42,425 nt of DNA from Paracoccus aminovorans (GTDB lineage: Bacteria > Pseudomonadota > Alphaproteobacteria > Rhodobacterales > Rhodobacteraceae): the NCBI RefSeq assembly GCF_001546115.1, contig NZ_KQ955212.1, positions 12,742 through 55,166 on the forward strand. The letters are read 5' to 3'. How positions within the stretch are numbered: the stretch's first letter is position 1; each line of letters opens with the position of its first letter. Under the pieces are notes generated by a model that was not told the origin of the DNA, ran no database searches, and saw nothing but the letters and a program-made list of their open reading frames with translations. Shown in pieces: positions 33,102 through 40,998 of this stretch. Made by a program: the position numbers and the translations under genes.

Positions 33102-33803
33102 ATGCGTATTCAGGACATGAACTGGGGCCAGGTTGAGGCCCGCGTGGCGCAGGACGACCGCTGCATCCTGCCGATCGGCTCGGTCGAGCAGCACGCCTAT
33201 CTCAGCCTCGCCACCGACATGATCCTGGCCGAGCGCGTTTCGGTCGAGGCGGCAGAACCGCTGGGCGTGCCGGTCTATCCCTGCCTGCCCTTCGGCATGG
33301 CCTCGGGTTTCGCCGCCTTTCCGGGCACGATGACCTTGCGCCTGCGCACCTATCTGGCGGTCGTCGAGGACATGCTGGACAGCGTCTATCGCTCGGGCTT
33401 TCGCCGCATCCTGATTGTCAACGGCCACGGTGGCAATTCGCCGGTCAACCCGCTGCTGATCGAATGGATGAACGAGCACCGCGACACCTCGGTCAAGTTG
33501 CATGACTGGTGGCGTGCACCCCGGACCTGGGCCAAGGTGCAGAAAACCGATCCGGCCGCCTCTCATGCAAGCTGGATGGAGAACTTTCCCTGGACCCGGA
33601 TCGAGGGCGCGCAGGTTCCGAACTTTGCCAAGGAATGCATCGACTTCGACGCCACTGCCCGGGTGGACGCATGGCGCAAGCGCGAGCGCATCGCCGAGGG
33701 CAATTATCATGGCGTCTTTCAGCGCCCCGACGCCGACATGCTGGCGATCTGGCAGGTCGCGGTCGAGGAAACCCGTCACCAGATCGAGCACGGCTGGCAC
33801 TGA
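33102..33803 (+). CDS. Creatininase-family amidohydrolase
   Basis: This 233-aa metal-dependent hydrolase has the family ligands Glu and His in LPIGSVEQHAYLSLATDM, Asp at the end of the same stretch, and RILIVNGHGGNSPVN. Members open cyclic amides or cleave small amide bonds (creatinine, MftE peptidase, others). The ATG at 33102 has AAAGGA before it. A longer frame from 33024 lacks such a site and overlaps the promoter. It is first in the forward arm, 24 bp before the permease. Confidence 0.85.
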   Translation: MRIQDMNWGQVEARVAQDDRCILPIGSVEQHAYLSLATDMILAERVSVEAAEPLGVPVYPCLPFGMASGFAAFPGTMTLRLRTYLAVVEDMLDSVYRSGFRRILIVNGHGGNSPVNPLLIEWMNEHRDTSVKLHDWWRAPRTWAKVQKTDPAASHASWMENFPWTRIEGAQVPNFAKECIDFDATARVDAWRKRERIAEGNYHGVFQRPDADMLAIWQVAVEETRHQIEHGWH

Positions 33804-33827
33804 CAGTACCGCCCCCACGGAGGCCCA

Positions 33828-34799
33828 ATGGCATCTTTTATCATCCGCAGGTTAGCGCAGGCTCTGGTCGTGCTGCTGGTCATGTCGGTGCTGGTCTTTG
33901 CCGGCGTCTATGTGATCGGCAACCCGGTCGATGTGCTGATCTCGCCCGACGCGACGCAGGCGATCCGCCAGCAGGTGATCGAGCAATACGGCCTCGACCT
34001 GCCGGTCTGGCAGCAATACCTGCAATTCCTGCAACGCCTGCTGACCGGGGATCTGGGCAGATCCTTCGTCTTCAACATGCCGGTGGGCACCCTGATCGCC
34101 CAGAAGCTGCCGGCGACGCTGGAACTGACGCTGATCGCGGTGTTCTTTGCCTCGGGCATCGGCATTCCGCTGGGCGTCTATGCCGGCTACCGGCCCGACA
34201 GCAAGACGTCGCGGCTGATCATGGCGGCGTCGATCCTGGGCTTTTCGGTGCCGACCTTCTGGATCGGGCTGATGCTGATCATGGTCTTTGCCGTGCAACT
34301 CGGCATCCTGCCCGCCGGTGGGCGCGGCGCCACGCGCGAACTTATCGGAGTGCCGTTTTCCTTCCTGACGCTCGACGGCTGGTCGCATCTGATCCTGCCG
34401 GCGCTAAATCTTTCATTGTTCAAGATGTCGATGATATGCCGGCTGGCCGCATCCGGCACCCGCGAGGTGATGCTGACCGATACGATCAAGTTCGCCCGCG
34501 CCGCCGGCATTCCCGAACGCACCATCCTGCGGCGGCATGTGCTGAAGCTGATCTCGATCCCGCTGGTCACGGTCTTTGGCCTTGAACTCGGCTCGACGCT
34601 GGCCTTCGCGCTGGTGACCGAGACGATCTTCAGCTGGCCGGGCCTTGGCAAGCTGATCGTCGATTCGATCACCTCGCTTGATCGGCCGGTGATGGTCGCC
34701 TACCTGATGCTGGTCTCGGCGCTGTTCGTGGTTATCAACCTGTGCGTGGATCTGGCCTATGCGCTGCTGGATCCCCGCCTGCGTCATGGGAAGAACTGA
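33828..34799 (+). CDS. Peptide ABC transporter permease (DppB-like)
   Basis: This 323-aa inner-membrane protein has six helices, an N-terminal MASFIIRRLAQALVVLLVMS segment and GDLGRSFVFNMPVGTLI. The EAA-loop region is FARAAGIPERTILRRHVLKL, followed by TETIFSWPGLGKLIVDSI. It forms the channel with the next gene product. GGAGG precedes the ATG. Confidence 0.92.
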   Translation: MASFIIRRLAQALVVLLVMSVLVFAGVYVIGNPVDVLISPDATQAIRQQVIEQYGLDLPVWQQYLQFLQRLLTGDLGRSFVFNMPVGTLIAQKLPATLELTLIAVFFASGIGIPLGVYAGYRPDSKTSRLIMAASILGFSVPTFWIGLMLIMVFAVQLGILPAGGRGATRELIGVPFSFLTLDGWSHLILPALNLSLFKMSMICRLAASGTREVMLTDTIKFARAAGIPERTILRRHVLKLISIPLVTVFGLELGSTLAFALVTETIFSWPGLGKLIVDSITSLDRPVMVAYLMLVSALFVVINLCVDLAYALLDPRLRHGKN

Positions 34800-34800
34800 G

Positions 34801-35697
34801 ATGTCGGCAGCAACAACCACGGGCTCGGTCTCGCCCCTCGCGCAGTTCTGGCGCGACTTCCGCCGCAACAAGGTCGCAGTCGTGGCGCTGACGGTGGTGG
34901 TCCTGATCGTATTCGTCGCGGTCTTCGCGCCTTTCATCGTGCCGCAGGATCCCTACGATCTGAAATCGCTGGTGCTGCGCGATGCGCGCCGACCGCCTGG
35001 CTATGTCGGGCGCGACGGAATGCTGCACCTCCTGGGCACCGACAGCCAAGGCCGTGACCTGTTGTCGGCCATCGTCTATGGGCTGCGGATTTCCTTGCAG
35101 ATGGGGCTGATGGCCGGGGCTATCGCCTTTACCATCGGGGCGGTGGTCGGATGCACCGCCGCCTATGTCAGAGGCCGCATCGAGGCGCTGATCATGCGCA
35201 TCGTCGATATCCAGCTTTCCTTTCCGGCGATCCTGCTGGCCTTCGTCGTCGCGGCCTTGCTGGGCCAGGGCAAGCAGCAACTGATCCTCGCCCTCGTCTT
35301 TGCGCAATACGCCTATTTCGTGCGCACCGCCCATGGCGCCGCCGCCGCCGAGCGGCAAAAGGACTATGTCCAGGCGGCGCTGTCGGTGCCGATGGGCGGC
35401 TGGTTCGTCATCACCCGCCACATCCTGCCGAACGCCCTGCCGCCGCTGATCGTGGTCGCGACGGTGCAGGTCGCATCCGCCATCTCGCTCGAGGCGACGC
35501 TGTCCTTTCTGGGCGTCGGCCTGCCGGCGACCGAACCTTCGCTGGGGATGCTGATCTCGAACGGCTTCCAATACCTGATGTCGGGCCGCTACTGGATCGC
35601 GATCTATCCCGGGGTGGCGCTGATCATCCTGATCATGGCGATCAACCTTGTCGGCGACCAGATCCGCGACCAGTTGAACCCGAGGCTGCGCAAATGA
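34801..35697 (+). CDS. Peptide ABC transporter permease (DppC-like)
   Basis: This 298-aa protein shows LLGTDSQGRDLLSAIVYGLR, the EAA loop YVQAALSVPMGGWFVITRHILPN and SFLGVGLPATEPSLGMLI, all standard for DppC/OppC. It starts one base after the DppB-like stop and overlaps the ATPase start by four bases. Confidence 0.92.
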   Translation: MSAATTTGSVSPLAQFWRDFRRNKVAVVALTVVVLIVFVAVFAPFIVPQDPYDLKSLVLRDARRPPGYVGRDGMLHLLGTDSQGRDLLSAIVYGLRISLQMGLMAGAIAFTIGAVVGCTAAYVRGRIEALIMRIVDIQLSFPAILLAFVVAALLGQGKQQLILALVFAQYAYFVRTAHGAAAAERQKDYVQAALSVPMGGWFVITRHILPNALPPLIVVATVQVASAISLEATLSFLGVGLPATEPSLGMLISNGFQYLMSGRYWIAIYPGVALIILIMAINLVGDQIRDQLNPRLRK

Positions 35698-37382
35698 CCG
35701 ATCTGCTAGAGGTGCGCGATCTGCGCACATGGTTCCACACCGACCGGGGCATCGTGAAATCGGTCGAGGGCATATCCTTCTCGCTCAGGCGCGGCGAGAT
35801 CATGGGACTGGTCGGCGAATCCGGCTCGGGCAAGTCGATCACCGGCTTTTCGCTGATCGGGCTCATTGACAGGCCCGGCCGGATCGAGGCGGGCAGTTCC
35901 ATCCGCTTTGGCGGACGCGAGTTGGTGGGCCTGGATGAGCGCGAGTTGCGCGGGATCCGGGGCAAGGACATCTCGATGGTGTTCCAGGATCCGATGATGA
36001 CCCTGAACCCGGTCCTGAAGATCATCGACCAGATCGGCATGGCTATCCGCGCCCATGAACAGGTATCCGACGCCGAGATCCGCCGCCGCGCGGTTGAGGC
36101 GCTGGACCGCGTCCGCATCGTTGAACCAGAGCGCAAGGTGGACCAGTATCCGCACGAATTTTCCGGGGGCATGCGCCAGCGCGTCGCCATCGCCATCGCG
36201 CTGCTGCATCGCCCGCGCCTCGTGATCGCAGATGAGCCGACAACTGCGCTGGATGTCTCGGTGCAGGCAGAGATCCTCAAGGTCGTCAAGTCGCTGGTGG
36301 CCGAGATGGGCACCTCGCTGATCTGGATCAGCCATGATCTCGCCACGGTTTCCTCCATCGCCGACAAGATCACGGTGATGCGACGCGGCGAGATCGTCGA
36401 GGCGGGCCCGGTGCGCAAGGTGCTGGATGCGCCCAGGCACCCCTATACACAGGCGCTGCTGGACGCGCTGCCTTCGCGCTCGCAGCCGGGTGAGCTTTTG
36501 GCGTCCGGCGCGACCGAGGCCGCAGGTAGGCTCGACCCTTCGAAGCTGAGCGGGACGGCCGTGGGTGCGCCTGCCGATCCGCAGTTCATCCAGATACGAC
36601 ACATCGACAAGCTGTTCCAGCGCCCCGCCGGTCTGCTGCGGAGGCTGGGAATGCAGCTGGGGCTGGCAAGTGAGCCCGCGCGGGTCCATGCGGTCAAATC
36701 AGCCTCGCTGAGCATCGCGCGGGGAGAGATCCTTGGTCTTGTTGGCGAATCCGGCTCGGGTAAATCGACACTGGGACGCATCCTTTGCGGCATCATCGCG
36801 CCAAGCGCCGGCACGGTTAGCGTCGGCGGCGAGCCGGTGATGCAGGGCGAGCGAAAGCGCGGCACGAAGGTCCAGATGATCTTTCAGGATCCCTTCGCCT
36901 CGCTCGATCCGCGCCGCACCATCTTCCAGTCGGTGGCCGAGGGGCCGATAGTCCACGGGCTTTGCACAAAGGCCGAGGCGCGCGCCTATGTCGAACGCTG
37001 GCTGCGCGCCGTGGCCTTCGACCCGGCGCTGGCGAACCGCTACCCACACCAGTTTTCCGGCGGCCAGCGTCAGCGCATCGCAATCGCCCGCGCCCTGGCC
37101 ATGCAGCCCGAGGTGATCGTCTGCGACGAGCCGGTGGCCTCGCTCGACGTGTCGATCCAAGCGCAGGTGATCAACCTGCTGATGGAGCTGCGCCGGCACC
37201 TGAACCTGACGCTGCTGTTCATCAGCCACGATCTTTCGGTGGTCCACCACCTGTGCGACCGGGTGGTGGTCATGCGCCACGGCGAGATCGTCGAGACTGG
37301 CAGCGCGTCCGAGATCTTCCACGCGCCGAAGCAGCCCTATACGCGGATGCTGCTGGACGCGATTCCCCGGCTGGCATCGTGA
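35694..37382 (+). CDS. Fused peptide ABC transporter ATPase (DppD-DppF tandem)
   Basis: This 562-aa protein carries two complete nucleotide-binding domains. Domain 1 (residues ~1-270) has Walker A GESGSGKS, signature FSGGMRQR and Walker B LVIADEPTTALD. Domain 2 (~300-560) has a second GESGSGKST, FSGGQRQR and VIVCDEPVASLD. Each ends with the oligopeptide-transporter HPYTQALLDA or QPYTRMLLDAIP motif. Dpp-type systems often have two genes; here one polypeptide does both. Its TGA shares a base with the next ATG. Confidence 0.93.
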   Translation: MTDLLEVRDLRTWFHTDRGIVKSVEGISFSLRRGEIMGLVGESGSGKSITGFSLIGLIDRPGRIEAGSSIRFGGRELVGLDERELRGIRGKDISMVFQDPMMTLNPVLKIIDQIGMAIRAHEQVSDAEIRRRAVEALDRVRIVEPERKVDQYPHEFSGGMRQRVAIAIALLHRPRLVIADEPTTALDVSVQAEILKVVKSLVAEMGTSLIWISHDLATVSSIADKITVMRRGEIVEAGPVRKVLDAPRHPYTQALLDALPSRSQPGELLASGATEAAGRLDPSKLSGTAVGAPADPQFIQIRHIDKLFQRPAGLLRRLGMQLGLASEPARVHAVKSASLSIARGEILGLVGESGSGKSTLGRILCGIIAPSAGTVSVGGEPVMQGERKRGTKVQMIFQDPFASLDPRRTIFQSVAEGPIVHGLCTKAEARAYVERWLRAVAFDPALANRYPHQFSGGQRQRIAIARALAMQPEVIVCDEPVASLDVSIQAQVINLLMELRRHLNLTLLFISHDLSVVHHLCDRVVVMRHGEIVETGSASEIFHAPKQPYTRMLLDAIPRLAS

Positions 37383-38401
37383 TGCGGGCGCGCGACCATG
37401 GGCTGGTGACCGGGATCATGCCCCCGGGCGCCCGCAATGCGATCACCGACGTGCCCGGGGTTCGGGTCGGTCATGCGACGGTGCGCCGGGGCGAGGTGAA
37501 CACCGGCGTCACCGCGATCATCCCGCAGCCGGGCAACCTGTTCCTGAACAAGCTGACAGCGGCGGTCGAGGTGATCAACGGCTTTGGCAAAAGCGCCGGG
37601 CTGGTGCAGGTGGGGGAACTCGGGACTTTGGAGACCCCGGTGCTGCTGACCAATACCTTCGGTGTCGGCACCTGCGTCAATGCGCTGGTTCGCCGCGCCA
37701 TTGCGGAAACGCCGCAGATCGGGCGTCGGACCTCGACCGTCAATGCCGTGGTCTGCGAATGCAACGACGGGCCGCTGTCTGACATCCAGGCGCTGGCCGT
37801 GACCGAATCCGATGCGCTGGCCGCTCTAGGCGCCGCCGAAACTACGGTGGCCGAGGGGTCGGTCGGTGCCGGCACCGGCATGTCCTGTTTCGGCTTCAAG
37901 GGCGGCATCGGCACCGCCTCGCGCCGGGTCGCGGTTGGGGGGCAGGACTGTCACCTGGGCGCGCTGGTGCTGGCGAATTTCGGCCGCGCCGGGGATTTGG
38001 TGCTGCCCGATGGACGCCGCGCCGATCCGCGTGCCCTCCCCGAGGCTGAAAAGGGCTCGATCATCGTCGTGCTCGCGACCGACGTGCCGGTGGATCAGCG
38101 CCAGTTGCAACGCATCTGCCGCCGCGCCGGAGCGGGGATCGCGCGGCTCGGCGCCTTCTGGGGCCATGGCAGCGGCGACATCGTTCTGGGCTTCACCACC
38201 GTGAACCGGCTGCCGCATCAGTCCGAGGGCGACACGATCCCGCTGGTCCGGCTTTCGGACGACCGCATCGACGACATTTTCTGCGCCGCCGCCGAGAGCA
38301 CCGAGGAGGCGATCCTGAACGCGCTTTGCACCGCCACCGCCGTCACCGGGCCGGACGGGCTTGCGCGTCCGCTGCTGGCGGACTGGCTGGCGGCCCACTG
38401 A
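37382..38401 (+). CDS. P1-family peptidase (DmpA-type beta-peptidyl / D-aminopeptidase)
   Basis: This 339-aa Ntn-type hydrolase has GARNAITDVPGVRVGHATV at the start. ANTFGVG-like TNTFGVGTCVNALV, AEGSVGAGTGMSCFGFKGG and the self-cleavage region GGIGTASRRV, holding the nucleophile candidate Ser, follow. DmpA/BapA enzymes cleave N-terminal D- or beta-amino acids from peptides. The ATG overlaps the ATPase stop. The last few codons (WLAAH) abut an IS30 fragment, so the natural C-terminus may be slightly changed. Confidence 0.87.
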   Translation: MRARDHGLVTGIMPPGARNAITDVPGVRVGHATVRRGEVNTGVTAIIPQPGNLFLNKLTAAVEVINGFGKSAGLVQVGELGTLETPVLLTNTFGVGTCVNALVRRAIAETPQIGRRTSTVNAVVCECNDGPLSDIQALAVTESDALAALGAAETTVAEGSVGAGTGMSCFGFKGGIGTASRRVAVGGQDCHLGALVLANFGRAGDLVLPDGRRADPRALPEAEKGSIIVVLATDVPVDQRQLQRICRRAGAGIARLGAFWGHGSGDIVLGFTTVNRLPHQSEGDTIPLVRLSDDRIDDIFCAAAESTEEAILNALCTATAVTGPDGLARPLLADWLAAH

Positions 38402-38640
38402 CGCGGTTGCCGCCGCCCGTGTCGCCGGCCTTTCCAGGCTGTCTGCGGGCCGACAACGACCGAGCCGCCCGGGTGCGGGATATGGCCCGAGAGCCTGTCC
38501 TGCACATACTGCCGCAACGCCGCGTTCGTCGCCAGCTTCGCGGCCTTCGGCCGCCTGGCCGAGCGTTCGGCATGCCACTGGGCCGTTGTGGCACGATAAT
38601 CGAACCCGCCAGAGCGCGTGGCGGCATTGCGACGGATCAC
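38402..38640 (-). mobile_element. IS30-family transposase fragment
   Basis: The reverse frame reads RRNAATRSGGFDYRATTAQW then AALRQYVQDRLSGHI and WKGRRHGRRQPRQWAAS, an N-terminal to central part of IS30-type transposases. Catalytic residues are absent. It is joined in frame to an HsdR start upstream and meets the peptidase end downstream. Confidence 0.65.
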
Positions 38641-38787
38641 CATTTTGCCACGCACGATGATCCGACCCTTGGTAAAGCTGACCTCCTCTCGGATCTGCGT
38701 CATCTCGTCCCAGCCGGCTGCACGCAGTGCCGGAGTGATGAACTTGGTGCAGATGTCCCGTTCGGTAAGAAGGTGCTTTTCCATCAT
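38640..38787 (-). pseudogene. hsdR: N-terminal stub of type I restriction enzyme R subunit
   Basis: The start KHLLTERDICTKFITPAL, AAGWDEMTQIREEVSFT and KGRIIVRGKM are the opening of HsdR proteins. It is cut after about 49 residues by the IS30 fragment, whose frame continues it. No hsdM or hsdS is present here. Confidence 0.7.
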
Positions 38788-38911
38788 AATCCGCGTGATC
38801 AGAGCAACGTGCTGAGTGTGGCTACAGCATTAATGGCAGTGCAGAGCGGCTCAATACGAAATATTGTCGCGTAGGATCCTGAACAGGCTGATTAACACCA
38901 AATAAAGAGAA

Positions 38912-38940
38912 TACGCATCTACGTAATTACGCACCTACGT
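38912..38940. repeat. Tandem 16-bp repeat at the end of the partition operon
   Basis: TACGCATCTACGT (38912-38924) and TACGCACCTACGT (38928-38940) repeat with a 16-bp period, the second inside the end of the ribbon-helix-helix gene. The surrounding 38788-38911 stretch is AT-rich with no gene. It may be part of a centromere or replication region. Confidence 0.5.
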
Positions 38941-39193
38941 GGTTGAGGTATTCCGTAAGTGCGCGTTCAAGTATGTTTTGATGGGTTTCATCCGTCGTCG
39001 CCGCGTGCATTCGCAGACGGCGATAGGTCTCGCCATCTAGAGCGAGCGTCAGACGCTTCTCCCCTTCTCTTTTCTTCGGCGCAGGTTTCGCGACAGGTTG
39101 CTCCTGCCCTGCCCCGCGCTGAGGAATGCCGGTGTCGAGTGGCTTGGTCGCGGTGTTGAGCAGACCGTCCAGGGTCACAGGTTTCTTAGCCAT
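38927..39193 (-). CDS. Ribbon-helix-helix partition partner protein (ParG/ParB-like, 88 aa)
   Basis: A basic, disordered N-terminal half (PAPKKREGEKRLTLALDGE) leads into a C-terminal ribbon-helix-helix (RLTLALDGETYRRLRMHAATTDETHQNILERALTEYL, residues ~46-85). This is the layout of ParG-type centromere-binding proteins that partner small ParA proteins. It overlaps the parA stop by eight bases. Confidence 0.78.
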   Translation of the reverse strand: MAKKPVTLDGLLNTATKPLDTGIPQRGAGQEQPVAKPAPKKREGEKRLTLALDGETYRRLRMHAATTDETHQNILERALTEYLNHVGA

Positions 39194-39800
39194 TGAGAAT
39201 CCCCTTCACATACGTCCAGACAGCAGCAATCTCGGCCCCTGCCCTATCATCGGATGTCTCGGTCACACCCTGCCCCGTGGCGCCCGTTTCCGCGTAGCTC
39301 ACACGTTGTGCGATGTTCACCGGAGCCACCCGCCCGTGCTGTGCCAGAACGCGAGCCGCCTCGTCGGTGATCCTCGCGCGCGGTGTTTGCGAGAGAGCAA
39401 AGGCGAACGGGACCTGAGCACGGTTGACTGCGGCGATCGTCGCACCCACTGCCCGAAGATCATCTGGCGAAGGTCGGACAGGGATGAGCACTAGGTCGGC
39501 AGCACCAAGGGCCTCAGACAACCATTCTGGAGCAGCAGGTGGGGTATCGATGATGCAGAGGTCAAACTGCGCCTTAGCTGCCGCGAGCGTTGGTCTAAGT
39601 GCGTCTGGTGCCGGGTCCCGTTCGAGCATGGCCGGCATATCAGCCTCGCGACTCTCCCACCAACCTCGAAGCGAGCCCTGAGGATCGAGATCCAGGCACA
39701 AGATGCGACCCCCTTCACCCGAGGCGGCTACTGCGAGGTTCCGAGCAAGGGTTGTCTTCCCTGCCCCACCTTTTTGAGCGGCGATGACTATCGTTTTCAT
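39186..39800 (-). CDS. parA: ParA-family partition ATPase (small type)
   Basis: This 204-aa protein has the deviant Walker A AQKGGAGKTTLARNLA at its N-terminus, LDLDPQGSLRGWW and CIIDTPPAAPEWLSEAL (Walker B region). It lacks the N-terminal regulatory domain of RepA, so it is a type Ib ParA from a different backbone. Inverted repeats begin directly at its ATG and no ribosome-binding site is seen, which suggests a leaderless or tightly repressed transcript. Confidence 0.9.
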   Translation of the reverse strand: MKTIVIAAQKGGAGKTTLARNLAVAASGEGGRILCLDLDPQGSLRGWWESREADMPAMLERDPAPDALRPTLAAAKAQFDLCIIDTPPAAPEWLSEALGAADLVLIPVRPSPDDLRAVGATIAAVNRAQVPFAFALSQTPRARITDEAARVLAQHGRVAPVNIAQRVSYAETGATGQGVTETSDDRAGAEIAAVWTYVKGILNG

Positions 39801-39908
39801 AATCGCACAATAGCGCGGTTATGCGAAAGCGCAAAGCCATAGACACGCGACTGCGACTCTGCATATTTACGCAAATATGCGACTGCGCGCCTATGCTATT
39901 GTGCGATT
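39801..39908. promoter_or_regulatory. parA upstream region with paired inverted repeats (candidate operator/centromere)
   Basis: AATCGCACAATAGC (39801-39814) recurs perfectly inverted as GCTATTGTGCGATT (39895-39908). Between them lies GCATATTT-ACGC-AAATATGC (39861-39880), a perfect 8-bp inverted repeat, with several GCGAC/TGCGA units around it. The symmetric layout fits a parC-type centromere bound by the ribbon-helix-helix protein and overlapping the promoter. Confidence 0.65.
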
Positions 39909-39942
39909 ACGTCTGATGTATAAACTCTCTACCGACGTAGGG

Positions 39943-40095
39943 TCATTGCCTGTCGATCAGCTCCCGCGTCCGCGCCAGGTCGCCCCGCACGACCTCGGGC
40001 GGGCAAAGCTCCCGCCCATCCCGGCCGACATCGACCAGGTAATCGCACACCGCCCCGCCGCCGCCCCGCCCGCCACTGGTGAACTTGATGAGCAT
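39943..40095 (-). pseudogene. Relaxase N-terminal stub
   Basis: Fifty codons remain: MLIKFTSGGRGGGGAVCDYL ... RTRELIDRQ, the opening of plasmid mobilization relaxases, then a TGA. A full relaxase is several hundred residues with His-rich catalytic motifs further on, so mobilization in cis by this gene is lost. It starts inside the mobC stop (TGATG overlap). Confidence 0.7.
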
Positions 40096-40457
40096 CAGCC
40101 GCGCTCCGGCGGGTCGGCCCGCCTGTGCGCCGCCCGCAGCGCCCCAAGCTCGCGGTCGATGGCGATCAGCCGGGCCAGCAGCGCCGTGGCCGTCACCGGC
40201 TCGTGCCGGTTCGCCGCGCGGGCGAGCTGGTTGAGGTTGTTCCCGATCCGCGCCAGCTCCCGCAGCAACTCCGGCGCGACCGGCGGCGGCTCCCGCCGCG
40301 TCCGCAGCCGCAACCCGCTGAGCGACGCCCGGATCAGCTCCGACAAAGACACGCCCCGGCCCGCCGCCAGGGCCTGCCAGCGCGCCCGCTCGGCCGCGCT
40401 GGCGCGCAGCTTGATCCAGCGGGCAGGCTCGGGGGCAGCGGAAGGGTCGTCGGCCAT
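40095..40457 (-). CDS. mobC: MobC-type relaxosome accessory protein
   Basis: This 120-aa protein has WIKLRASAAERARWQALAAGRG, a ribbon-helix-helix-like region, and ELARIGNNLNQLARAANRHE, the hallmark of MobC/VirD1-like nicking accessory proteins that open oriT for the relaxase. The ATG at 40457 was chosen over an upstream in-frame start that lies in the oriT-like region. Confidence 0.82.
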   Translation of the reverse strand: MADDPSAAPEPARWIKLRASAAERARWQALAAGRGVSLSELIRASLSGLRLRTRREPPPVAPELLRELARIGNNLNQLARAANRHEPVTATALLARLIAIDRELGALRAAHRRADPPERG

Positions 40458-40552
40458 GACGCGGGCTCCAGAGGGGTGCAGGGGATCGCCCTTGCCGCAC
40501 TCTGTGCGGACCGGGGGTTTGAAGGGGGCGGCACGCCCCCTCACCAGCGCGA

Positions 40553-40587
40553 GTGGTCAGGGCAAGGCGCAGCCTTGCCGTGGCCAC
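40553..40587. other. oriT: Candidate oriT hairpin
   Basis: A 16-bp inverted repeat (14 of 16 matched, inner arms GGCAAGGC-GCA-GCCTTGCC perfect) lies about 95 bp upstream of mobC. Such hairpins next to a nick site are typical of mobilizable plasmid oriT. The nick site itself was not identified. Confidence 0.45.
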
Positions 40588-40670
40588 GAGAGTATGCTGG
40601 CGAAGAAGGTGCACGCAAGAGGGATCGCCACCGGTTGAGACAGAGGAACAGATGATCGGTCTGGAATTGA

Positions 40671-40702
40671 GATACTGACGCAGTATACACTATGTCAGTA
40701 TC
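40671..40702. promoter_or_regulatory. Operator of the ParDE-like pair
   Basis: GATACTGAC-N14-GTCAGTATC is a perfect 9-bp inverted repeat 14 bases upstream of the antitoxin ATG. The spacer holds a further AGTATAC. It is well placed for antitoxin autorepression. Confidence 0.7.
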
Positions 40703-40716
40703 TGTGAGGATGAGCT

Positions 40717-40998
40717 ATGAACACCAAAGCCGTATTCACGATGAAGCTGGAACCGGATCTGCGGGACAGCTTCATGGCCGAAGCCGCAGCCGCTGACCGC
40801 CCTGCATCGCAGGTCGTCCGTGAACTGATGCGCGATTACATCGAGAAGCGCCGTCATGAGCGGGCCTACAGCGAGTATCTGGGCCGCAAGGTGGGCAAGG
40901 CCCGCGCTTCGATGCTGGATGGCCAGGGACGCAACCACGAGGCCGTGGAAGCCGATTTCGCGGCCAGACGGGCCAAACTCGCAGAAGGCTCCGCGTGA
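40717..40998 (+). CDS. Ribbon-helix-helix antitoxin (ParD-like)
   Basis: This 93-aa protein begins with a beta-strand MNTKAVFTMKLEPDLRDSFM and helices AAAADRPASQVVRELMRDYI, a ribbon-helix-helix fold. A toxin-binding tail follows. GAGGA precedes the ATG. It overlaps the toxin by four bases. Confidence 0.83.
   Translation: MNTKAVFTMKLEPDLRDSFMAEAAAADRPASQVVRELMRDYIEKRRHERAYSEYLGRKVGKARASMLDGQGRNHEAVEADFAARRAKLAEGSA

Noticed and set aside
34735..35730. A 331-codon reverse frame over the DppC-like gene
   Set aside because: Asp/Arg/Gln-rich antisense product with no motif; the forward frame is a standard permease.
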